Shown here piece after piece: positions 26,242-33,117 of a stretch of 64,000 bases of DNA. The notes beneath the pieces were generated by a model. That model was not told the origin of the DNA and searched no databases. It saw only the letters and a list, made by a program, of their open reading frames with translations. The DNA is taken from NCBI RefSeq assembly GCF_013377855.1, contig NZ_JABXYJ010000001.1, positions 186,001 to 250,000 on the forward strand, given 5' to 3'. This DNA is from Cognatundibacterium oligocarboniphilum (lineage in GTDB: Bacteria > Pseudomonadota > Gammaproteobacteria > Burkholderiales > Burkholderiaceae_D). Position numbers and translations under genes: made by a program. How positions within the stretch are numbered: position 1 is the first letter of the stretch; every line of letters begins with the position of its first letter.

Positions 26242-27693
26242 ATGACAATGAAACATACTTCCCTCTGCGTCGCTGTGTTCGGCGCCGCCCTCTCCCTGAC
26301 TGTTGCCGGGTGCAGCAATATCAGCACTCCAGGCGTGGTTGCCGATACTCCGCAAAACGTCATTTTTTTCCTCGGTGACGGCATGGGCATGACTACCATG
26401 ACCGCAGCCCGCATCTACGCCGTCGGCGAAGATGGCGATCTGACCATGGATACGCTGCCGGAAACCGCCTTTGTCAAAACCTTTTCCAACGATGCGCAGG
26501 TCACCGACAGCGCGCCCTCCATGTCGGCCTACATGACCGGCGTCAAGATGAATAACGAAGTCATTTCCATGACTTCCGACACCCAGGCGATTGATCCGGG
26601 CACAGACGCCAACGGCAACAAACTGGTCAATAACTGCGGCAGCAAAAACGGTAGCAGCACACCGACTCTGCTGGAACTGGCCAAAGTCAAGGGCCTCGCG
26701 ACCGGCGTGGTCACCACCACCCGCGTCACCCATGCGACGCCGGCAGCCACCTATTCCCACTTCTGCCATCGTGACCTGGAAAACGACATCGCTGCAGCAG
26801 CCGTTCCCGGCGGTAACGGTTATAACAGCGCACTCGGCAGCACCGGTCTTGATGTACTGATGGGTGGCGGCCGACAGTTTTTCACACCATTCCAGAATGG
26901 CGGCAAGCGCTCCGATGGCCGCGATCTGATCGCGGAAATGAAGGCAAAGAACTACGCTTACGCCAGCAACGCGACTGAATTCAATGCGATTGACGGCACC
27001 AAAACCGACCGCCTGCTCGGTCTGTTCACCTCCAGCCACATGAGTTACGACCTCGACCGCGACCCGGCCAAAGAACCCAGCCTGGCCGACATGACGACCA
27101 AGGCAATGGATGTGCTGTCCAAAAATTCCAAAGGCTATTTCCTGATGGTTGAAGGCGGCCGCATAGATCACGCGCTGCATGAAACCACCGCTAAAAAAGC
27201 GCTGCAGGATACGCTCGCCTTCGATAATGCGATCAAGGCAGCCATTGCCAAGGCGCGCATCAGCGACCCTGACCTGAAAAACACCCTGATCGTCGTTACG
27301 GCCGACCACGACCATACGCTGGTGCTGAACGGCTATGCCAAGCGCACCGGTAAAACAGCAGCAGGCAATCCGGGCGTGCTCGGCGTCGTCAAAAACTATG
27401 TCACCGGTGCAGTGGAAAAAGATCTGGACGGCGCACCGTATTCCATTATCGGTTTCGGTACCGGCGAAAACCGCACACAGGGTAACCGCAGCAGCATGGC
27501 CAGCCTCGACGAAAACACCACCAGCGCCAACACCTATCATCAGGAAGCTGTGGTGCGGGTAGCTGCTGGCAGCGAAACCCATGGCGGCACCGACGTGTTC
27601 CTCGGTGCGATCGGCAAAGGTTCGGAAACCTTTCTCGGCACGATCGATAACACCCAAGTATTCGGTCTGGTCAAAACAGCTGCCGGCCTGTGA
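26242..27693 (+). CDS. alkaline phosphatase, predicted lipoprotein
   Basis: 483 residues of the PhoA superfamily, releasing phosphate from phosphomonoesters. The N-terminus is a lipoprotein signal (LSLTVAGC, lipobox Cys24), unlike the soluble paralogue downstream. Metal and catalytic residues are visible: Asp46 in FFLGDGMG, nucleophile Ser90 in VTDSAPSMSAYMTG, THATPAATYSH, VEGGRIDHALHE, TADHDHT and SETHGGTDV. Histidines occupy the positions of E. coli Asp153 (THATP) and Lys328 (RIDH), the arrangement known from mammalian enzymes. ATG 26242 or 26248 are both possible. The preceding Pho box suggests PhoB control. Confidence 0.93.
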   Translation: MTMKHTSLCVAVFGAALSLTVAGCSNISTPGVVADTPQNVIFFLGDGMGMTTMTAARIYAVGEDGDLTMDTLPETAFVKTFSNDAQVTDSAPSMSAYMTGVKMNNEVISMTSDTQAIDPGTDANGNKLVNNCGSKNGSSTPTLLELAKVKGLATGVVTTTRVTHATPAATYSHFCHRDLENDIAAAAVPGGNGYNSALGSTGLDVLMGGGRQFFTPFQNGGKRSDGRDLIAEMKAKNYAYASNATEFNAIDGTKTDRLLGLFTSSHMSYDLDRDPAKEPSLADMTTKAMDVLSKNSKGYFLMVEGGRIDHALHETTAKKALQDTLAFDNAIKAAIAKARISDPDLKNTLIVVTADHDHTLVLNGYAKRTGKTAAGNPGVLGVVKNYVTGAVEKDLDGAPYSIIGFGTGENRTQGNRSSMASLDENTTSANTYHQEAVVRVAAGSETHGGTDVFLGAIGKGSETFLGTIDNTQVFGLVKTAAGL

Positions 27694-27720
27694 TTGTTCA
27701 ATCTTGCTGAAAACGGATAA

Positions 27721-29130
27721 ATGATGATGAAACGTACACTGTTAGCTGCCGCAATGGCACTGTCTTTCGCCCAGGCTGCCAATGCAGCAGGCGAAGCCAA
27801 AAATATTATTTTCTTCCTGGGCGATGGCATGGGCCCTTCCACCGTCACCGCTTCCCGTATTTACAAATACGGTGAAGACGGCAGCCTGAACATGGACAAG
27901 CTGGAACGCACGGCCCGCATCAAGACTTACTCCAACGATGCCCAGACCACCGACAGCGCACCCTCCATGGCCGCCTACATGACCGGCGTCAAGATGAACA
28001 ATGAAGTCATCTCCATGTCTTCCGACACCGTCGCGACCAATCCGAGTAAAGATGCCAACGGCAATCTCGGCATCAACAACTGCGCAGCAGGCAACGGCAG
28101 CAGCGTGCCGACGATTCTCGAACTCGCCAAGGCCAAAGGCAAGGCAGTCGGCTCCATCACCACCACCGAGCTGACCCATGCCACGCCGGCAGCCACCTTC
28201 TCGCACATCTGCAACCGCAATGCGCAGTATGCGATTGCAGCGCAGATCGTGCCGGGTGGCGCCGGTTATAACAGTGCGCTGAACGATGGCGTCGATGTCC
28301 TGATGGGCGGCGGCCGCAATCACTTCCTGCCTTACGATGCCACCACCAGCATCGGTAAGTTTGGTCGCGCCGATGGCCGCAACCTGCTGGCCGAAATGAC
28401 GGCCAAAGGCTATGTCGTCGCCGCCACCCGCGCAGACATGCTGGCAGCGCCGCTGAACAAAAAATTCATCGGCCTGTACAGCAGCAAGAGCCATCTGGAA
28501 TACGAGCTGGACCGTACCGCGACGCCACCTGCCGGCGAAGGCGCGACCCAGCCCAGCCTGGCTGAAATGACGACCAAGGCCATGGATATCCTGTCGCAAA
28601 ACAGCAATGGCTATTTTCTGATGGTCGAAGGCGGCCGCATTGACCATGCACTACACGGCACCAACGCCAAGCGCGCACTGACCGACACCATTGCCTTTGA
28701 TGATGCCGTCAAAGCCGCGCTGGACAAGGCGAGAACGACAGATCCGACCCTGGCAAACACCCTGATCGTGGTTACCGCCGACCATGATCACACGCTGGCC
28801 TTCAACGGTTACGGCAAACGCGGCAACCCGATTCTGGATATCAACCGCAGCTACCGCGACGGCAAACCAAGTCTGGATGCCGACGGCAATACCTACACCA
28901 CACTGGTATTCGGTAACGGCCCGAATCGTCCTAACCTGCGCGCCAATCTGGACAGCACCGCCGTGCTGGCCGATAACTACCAGCAGGAAACCGGCGTACG
29001 TCTGAATAGTGAGACTCACGGTGGCGGTGACGTCAAACTGTTCGCCACCGGTGCCGGTGCCAAGATATTCAAAGGCACACTCGACAATACCAAAGTCTTC
29101 GGTCTGCTGAAAACTGCCTTCGGTTTCTGA
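27721..29130 (+). CDS. alkaline phosphatase, secreted paralogue
   Basis: 469 residues, a tandem paralogue of the preceding gene, 27 bases downstream and presumably in the same transcript. It has a normal signal peptide (LSFAQAANAAG) and no lipobox Cys, so it should be free in the periplasm or released. It carries Asp35 (FFLGDGMG), Ser79 (TDSAPSMAAYMTG), LTHATPAATFSH, VEGGRIDHALHG, TADHDHT and SETHGGGDV. It has an insertion of about ten residues with a Pro/Gly stretch (ATPPAGEGATQ) absent from the other copy. An ATGATGATG run leaves the exact start open by two codons. Confidence 0.93.
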   Translation: MMMKRTLLAAAMALSFAQAANAAGEAKNIIFFLGDGMGPSTVTASRIYKYGEDGSLNMDKLERTARIKTYSNDAQTTDSAPSMAAYMTGVKMNNEVISMSSDTVATNPSKDANGNLGINNCAAGNGSSVPTILELAKAKGKAVGSITTTELTHATPAATFSHICNRNAQYAIAAQIVPGGAGYNSALNDGVDVLMGGGRNHFLPYDATTSIGKFGRADGRNLLAEMTAKGYVVAATRADMLAAPLNKKFIGLYSSKSHLEYELDRTATPPAGEGATQPSLAEMTTKAMDILSQNSNGYFLMVEGGRIDHALHGTNAKRALTDTIAFDDAVKAALDKARTTDPTLANTLIVVTADHDHTLAFNGYGKRGNPILDINRSYRDGKPSLDADGNTYTTLVFGNGPNRPNLRANLDSTAVLADNYQQETGVRLNSETHGGGDVKLFATGAGAKIFKGTLDNTKVFGLLKTAFGF

Positions 29131-29160
29131 AGCACTGACGGCTGAGTACACCTGTCCGGA

Positions 29161-29193
29161 TAAACCAGAGGGCATCCTCTGGTTTATTTTTTC
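29161..29193 (+). terminator. intrinsic terminator of the phosphatase operon
   Basis: TAAACCAGAGG (29161-29171), loop GCAT, CCTCTGGTTTA (29176-29186) and then a run of T: an 11-bp perfect stem. Confidence 0.9.
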
Positions 29194-29237
29194 CGTTTTT
29201 TAAACTCTGATTTTTTGGCGCCTCCCCCCTGTTTCCA

Positions 29238-29945
29238 ATGAAAATTTTTTCTGTCCTGATTTTACTGACCGCCATCGTCCAAACCAGCGGCATGGCCGCA
29301 CCTATACAGAGTGCGGCTACAGCCAGCGCAGCACCTGACCTCGATCTGCGTGTACATTACTACAACAAGGTGCTGACCCCTGAAGGTGTCACGCGCGAAG
29401 CAAGCTATGAAGAAACCTTGTCGCGCCGCCCGCGCCATGTCCTGATCGCCCGCGTGCTGCCCAAAAACGTCAGCGATATCCACGACGACGATGCCAAGGG
29501 CACGCAACACAAACACTTCAATCATGTATTGATCCCACGCCATATTTTTCTGGATAACCAGAAAACACGGATTGAATTCATTGACACCGCACATAAAGAA
29601 GTCATCGCCATTCCTGCTTCGGAATACAGCAATGTGAATTTCGATGGTTCCTGGGAAAATGCGTTTTACCTGCTGGATCCGCAACTGGTGAAAAGCATCC
29701 CGCTTTCTTCACGTACATCTGCCGTTCCCGGCGCACGCTGGCGTGAACGTGAAAACAATGCCAATTTCCAGCGTATTTTATGGGATGAGCAAAAGCAGAT
29801 TCCGCTGATCGTCGAAAGCGGCGACAAGGCCGGAACTTTTTTCCGGCGCATGGAAGTCCGCCTGCAAAATACACTACGCGGCGACCTGCCGTGGCTGAAT
29901 ACCAAAGGCTATGCGCAGAAGGAATACGCCGACTTTTTAGATTGA
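29238..29945 (+). CDS. secreted protein of unknown function
   Basis: 235 residues with a signal peptide (LILLTAIVQTSGMAAP). The mature part has no transmembrane helix and no motif I recognise. It contains LDLRVHYYNKVLTPEGVTRE near the start, a polar DIHDDDAKGTQHKHFNHV segment that could bind a metal, and a C-terminal region rich in Arg and aromatic residues. It follows the phosphatase terminator by 45 bases, so it is probably a separate unit. Codon use is like its neighbours. Function unknown. Confidence 0.7.
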   Translation: MKIFSVLILLTAIVQTSGMAAPIQSAATASAAPDLDLRVHYYNKVLTPEGVTREASYEETLSRRPRHVLIARVLPKNVSDIHDDDAKGTQHKHFNHVLIPRHIFLDNQKTRIEFIDTAHKEVIAIPASEYSNVNFDGSWENAFYLLDPQLVKSIPLSSRTSAVPGARWRERENNANFQRILWDEQKQIPLIVESGDKAGTFFRRMEVRLQNTLRGDLPWLNTKGYAQKEYADFLD

Positions 29946-30132
29946 CGGCGCTCTGCCGGTGCTCAGAAACAAGTCTGCCATCACAGGCGGACAAGCTGCT
30001 GCACGGAATCTCACACGGAAATGGCTGGCACACCAAATATCCGCCAGCCTGCAAAGACGCTTTTTTTTTCAGAACCGGAATTCACCGGTTCGCCGATAAC
30101 CGGCTGCCTCAGTACCTAGGCAATACATAGTT

Positions 30133-30162
30133 TTGCAACTGAATTGCATTTTCAGGCATAAT
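30133..30162 (+). promoter_or_regulatory. zur promoter with overlapping palindrome TGCAA-N5-TTGCA
   Basis: TTGCAA (30133-30138) and CATAAT (30157-30162) are 18 bases apart and resemble a -35/-10 pair. The -35 is embedded in the palindrome TGCAA-CTGAA-TTGCA (30134-30148). A repressor bound there would block transcription, so autoregulation by Zur is likely. The same palindrome architecture recurs at 32424-32438. Confidence 0.5.
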
Positions 30163-30194
30163 AGCCATTCCAGCGACTTGTCTGTGAATGATTC

Positions 30195-30668
30195 ATGCCT
30201 GCTGATTTACACCTGTTATCTGCCGCTGACCTGCTGCGCGACGCCGGCGTGCGCCCAACCGGAGCCCGGCAAAAAGTGCTGGGTGTCCTGCTGTACAGCC
30301 AGCGCGCCTTAACGCATCTGGACGTGCAGGATGCCCTGCCGGACATGGATCGCGTCACGCTGTACCGGGCGCTTGACTGTCTGACCGATGCCCGCCTGGC
30401 ACACAAAATTTCCGGCGATGACAGGGTATTCCGTTACAGCATCGGCCACGAACAGATTAACGGCAACAAGCACAGCAGCAGCCAGCATCAGCACGGGCAT
30501 TTCAAATGCACACGCTGCGCCAAAGTATTCTGCATGCAGGATACGCAGCAGCCGGCAGCGCTGCGCCGGCAATTGCAGATCAACCTGGAAAGCGCACTCG
30601 GGCAGGGTTTCCAGAGTCACGACATTGAGCTGACCATCAAGGGCTGGTGCCCGGATTGTTCCCATTAA
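30195..30668 (+). CDS. zur: Fur-family repressor, Zur type
   Basis: 157 residues. The N-terminal winged helix (GVRPTGARQKVLGVLLYSQRALTHLDVQDAL, DRVTLYRALDCL) is followed by a dimerisation domain with HKISGDDRVFRYSIG. A structural zinc site is formed by Cys pairs HFKCTRCAKVF and GWCPDCSH. A His/Ser-rich loop (KHSSSQHQHGHF) precedes the first pair. The neighbourhood (COG0523 GTPase, zinc-independent DksA, ZnuD-like receptor) points to zinc rather than iron sensing. It is 16 bases upstream of the GTPase gene. Confidence 0.82.
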   Translation: MPADLHLLSAADLLRDAGVRPTGARQKVLGVLLYSQRALTHLDVQDALPDMDRVTLYRALDCLTDARLAHKISGDDRVFRYSIGHEQINGNKHSSSQHQHGHFKCTRCAKVFCMQDTQQPAALRRQLQINLESALGQGFQSHDIELTIKGWCPDCSH

Positions 30669-30684
30669 TTTTTCACAGATCGTT

Positions 30685-31749
30685 ATGGCATTGATACCTA
30701 CCACCATCCTCACCGGCTTTCTCGGCGCAGGAAAAACCACATTACTTAACCGCATCCTGCAGGAAAATCATGGCTATCAGATTGCGGTGATTGAAAATGA
30801 ATTCGGCCAGGAAAACATCGATAATGAAATCCTGGTGCAGGACAGTAACGAGCAAATCGTCGAAATGAATAACGGCTGTATCTGCTGCACCGTGCGCGGC
30901 GACCTGATCATCGCCCTGAGCCGGCTGATCCAGCAAAAAAATGAAGGGAAAATTCATTTTGACCGCATCGTGATTGAGACCACCGGCCTGGCCAACCCCG
31001 GCCCGGTAGCCCAGACCTTTTTTGTGGATGAAGAAATCGGCTTGCATTACATGCTGGATGCCGTCGTCACCGTGGTAGATGCGCGACATGCCATGCAACA
31101 GCTGGATGCCCATGAAGAAGCGCAACGTCAGGTCGGTTTCGCCGATAAAATCCTGCTGTCCAAAACCGATCTGGTGATGCCTGCCGAGGTGGCGGCATTA
31201 CGCACCCGCTTAAGTCGCATCAATCCCAGAGCGCCGGTGGCCATCGCCGATTTCGGCAAGATTGCAATTGCTGAAGTGCTGGATCTGAAAGGCTTTCACC
31301 TGAATGCCAAACTGGAGCTGGACCCGGATTTCCTGCAGGCGGAACAACAGGAACAGGCATCCCACGAGCATGACGAACACTGTGACGAACACTGTGATCA
31401 AGCACATCACACCCACGATCACGCACACGACCATCACCATCCGCACCATTCCGATGAGATCGCCGCATTCACGTTTAAAAGCACACGCCCGTTCAACACC
31501 GGGCAGCTGGATGAATTCCTTGGCGGGCTGGTGCAGGTATTCGGTCCGCGCATGTTGCGCTATAAAGGTGTGCTGTATATGGAGGGCGCCGACCGCAAGG
31601 TAATTTTTCAGGGTGTTCACCAGATTATGGGTACGGATATCGGCGTTGCGTGGGCAGAAAACGAAACTAGAGAAAGCAAAATGGTGTTTATTGGCAAAAA
31701 TTTACCAAAAGACATATTTATTCAAGGTTTGGAGCATTGTTTGGTATAA
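30685..31749 (+). CDS. COG0523 (CobW/ZigA-type) metal-chaperone GTPase
   Basis: 354 residues. A G3E GTPase with Walker A GFLGAGKTTLLN (11-22), the metal-binding CICC motif (Cys65-Cys68, NGCICCTVRGDL), ETTGLANP, and the base-specificity SKTD. An exceptionally His-rich linker at about 228-262 (SHEHDEHCDEHCDQ..., HHTHDHAHDHHHPHH) precedes the CobW_C domain. Such proteins deliver zinc to client enzymes under zinc limitation. It is co-directional with zur and probably co-transcribed, which supports a zinc role over cobalamin synthesis. Confidence 0.92.
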   Translation: MALIPTTILTGFLGAGKTTLLNRILQENHGYQIAVIENEFGQENIDNEILVQDSNEQIVEMNNGCICCTVRGDLIIALSRLIQQKNEGKIHFDRIVIETTGLANPGPVAQTFFVDEEIGLHYMLDAVVTVVDARHAMQQLDAHEEAQRQVGFADKILLSKTDLVMPAEVAALRTRLSRINPRAPVAIADFGKIAIAEVLDLKGFHLNAKLELDPDFLQAEQQEQASHEHDEHCDEHCDQAHHTHDHAHDHHHPHHSDEIAAFTFKSTRPFNTGQLDEFLGGLVQVFGPRMLRYKGVLYMEGADRKVIFQGVHQIMGTDIGVAWAENETRESKMVFIGKNLPKDIFIQGLEHCLV

Positions 31750-31894
31750 ACTATCGGGCTACTGATATCAGGTTGATCCGTCAGGCAACACGCCACAGAT
31801 CAGCCGGTATAAGTAAGGGGAGGATCATCATCTGCGCACCAAACCGTGACGGATATTTTCTACGTATTAACCCGTTGTATCGAAAGTAAGCGAA

Positions 31895-32350
31895 GTGGCA
31901 ACTAAATCACCTAAATCGACTGCTACAGTCAGCGCCCCCGAAGCTCTGCTCACCGAGGAACAAATCCTTGCCATGAGTGAGAAGGACTATATGAACGCTG
32001 CCCAACTGGCTTTTTTCAAAGCCCGTTTGCAGCAGCTTGAAAAAGATTTGCTGAAGAATGCCGACGAAACAACCGAGCATCTCCGTGAAACCGTGCTGGT
32101 GCCCGATCCCGCAGACCGTGCGACGATTGAGGAAGAGCATGCGCTCGAATTACGTACCCGTGATCGTGAACGGAAATTGCTGAAGAAAGTACAGCAAGCC
32201 ATTATCAGTATTGATGAAGGCGACTACGGCTGGTGTGAAGAAACCGGGGAACCGATCGGCGTACCACGCCTCCTGGCTCGCCCGACAGCCACGCTGTCAC
32301 TGGAAGCGCAGCAACGGCGTGAAATGAAACAGAAACTCTACGGCGATTAA
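31895..32350 (+). CDS. dksA: DksA/TraR-family RNA polymerase factor lacking most zinc cysteines
   Basis: 151 residues with GTG start. The coiled coil carries the two tip aspartates (VPDPADRA) needed to act with ppGpp on RNA polymerase. The globular domain has the family C-terminus, but the C4 zinc finger is reduced to C-x2-T-x17-S-x2-A (GWCEET ... TLSLEA), so only one cysteine remains. This pattern is that of zinc-independent DksA forms such as Pseudomonas DksA2, though single-Cys DksA also serves as the ordinary copy in some betaproteobacteria. It follows the zinc GTPase by 145 bases. Confidence 0.92.
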   Translation: MATKSPKSTATVSAPEALLTEEQILAMSEKDYMNAAQLAFFKARLQQLEKDLLKNADETTEHLRETVLVPDPADRATIEEEHALELRTRDRERKLLKKVQQAIISIDEGDYGWCEETGEPIGVPRLLARPTATLSLEAQQRREMKQKLYGD

Positions 32351-32379
32351 TCCGGCTGTCATATCGACGCGTTACACTG

Positions 32380-32411
32380 AAAAAGCGTGCTCATGATCTG
32401 CACGCTTTTTT
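32380..32411 (+). terminator. intrinsic terminator after dksA
   Basis: AAAAGCGTGC (32381-32390), a nine-base loop, GCACGCTTTT (32400-32409) and further T: a 10-bp stem with U tract. Confidence 0.85.
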
Positions 32412-32423
32412 CACGCTGAAAAC

Positions 32424-32438
32424 TGCAATTTTGTTGCA
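32424..32438. promoter_or_regulatory. palindrome TGCAA-N5-TTGCA upstream of the ZnuD locus
   Basis: TGCAA-TTTTG-TTGCA has the same arms and spacing as the palindrome in the zur promoter. It sits about 190 bases before the small His/Cys protein gene that precedes the ZnuD-like receptor. It is a candidate Zur operator, inferred from the shared motif and gene functions. Confidence 0.5.
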
Positions 32439-32625
32439 ATTGATGGAACTTTACCACGATCATTCCGGTCAGATGCGCCTGTGCCCTGCCATGCTGTTCT
32501 GATTACAATCAGGCAGACGTTGGCTTTTCACCACAGTTTTTCACACATTATGGTGAATCAACCAGCATCAATGGCGGCACCTGGTTTGCGATATAAAAAC
32601 GATTATTCCTGAGATTACCGACTAC

Positions 32626-33012
32626 ATGAAACTGTCCGCCCCGCTCCGCTCCAAACAGGCACGCCACTGGCTGCTTTGTTTGCTGCTGCCTGCGCTGCTG
32701 CTGGCACAGTGGGTCGGCTTATCGCACAAACTGTCTCACGTCGGCTGGGCTGGTGGTAAAACCCGGATCAGCATCAGTACCGAGAATCCGGTTTTTTCGT
32801 TCTGGCAATCCGGTCAGGCAGACAATGACGAAAGCGTGCTGCACTCATGCGCACTGTTTGATGCCACTGTCAGCGCAGATTATCTGCAGGCAGTCATCCC
32901 TTCGCTGCCAGCCGTTTCCAAAGCACGGTTTGACGCCATCCCCGAATCCTTCCTGGTCTGGCTGGCAGAACTGATTCCGGCCTTTTCTCCGCGCGCACCA
33001 CCACTTTCCTGA
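32626..33012 (+). CDS. small exported His/Cys protein upstream of the ZnuD-like receptor
   Basis: 128 residues with an N-terminal hydrophobic segment (about residues 15-32, LLCLLLPALLLAQWVGL), immediately followed by SHKLSHVGW, and later HSCALFDATVSADY. The layout resembles small DUF2946-like membrane or periplasmic proteins near TonB receptors. The His and Cys residues could handle a metal, but this is inference. It lies 105 bases upstream of the receptor in the same direction and probably shares its transcript. Confidence 0.65.
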   Translation: MKLSAPLRSKQARHWLLCLLLPALLLAQWVGLSHKLSHVGWAGGKTRISISTENPVFSFWQSGQADNDESVLHSCALFDATVSADYLQAVIPSLPAVSKARFDAIPESFLVWLAELIPAFSPRAPPLS

Positions 33013-33117
33013 ACTGCAATCATCGCCGGCACGGCTGGCGCTTTCTGGTATCGATGACTGTGCAACAGCCGGTCATCGTCATCCGTGTTTGTTATTTTTT
33101 GTGTTTCAGGAATTCTT

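Noticed and set aside
26215-27657. 480-codon open frame antisense to the first alkaline phosphatase
   Set aside because: Shadow of a gene with complete catalytic motifs; no signal, no motif and low-information composition.
32412-32625. Possible small RNA between dksA and the small exported protein
   Set aside because: Apart from the terminator at the left and the palindrome, there is no second terminator or promoter pair defining an RNA.
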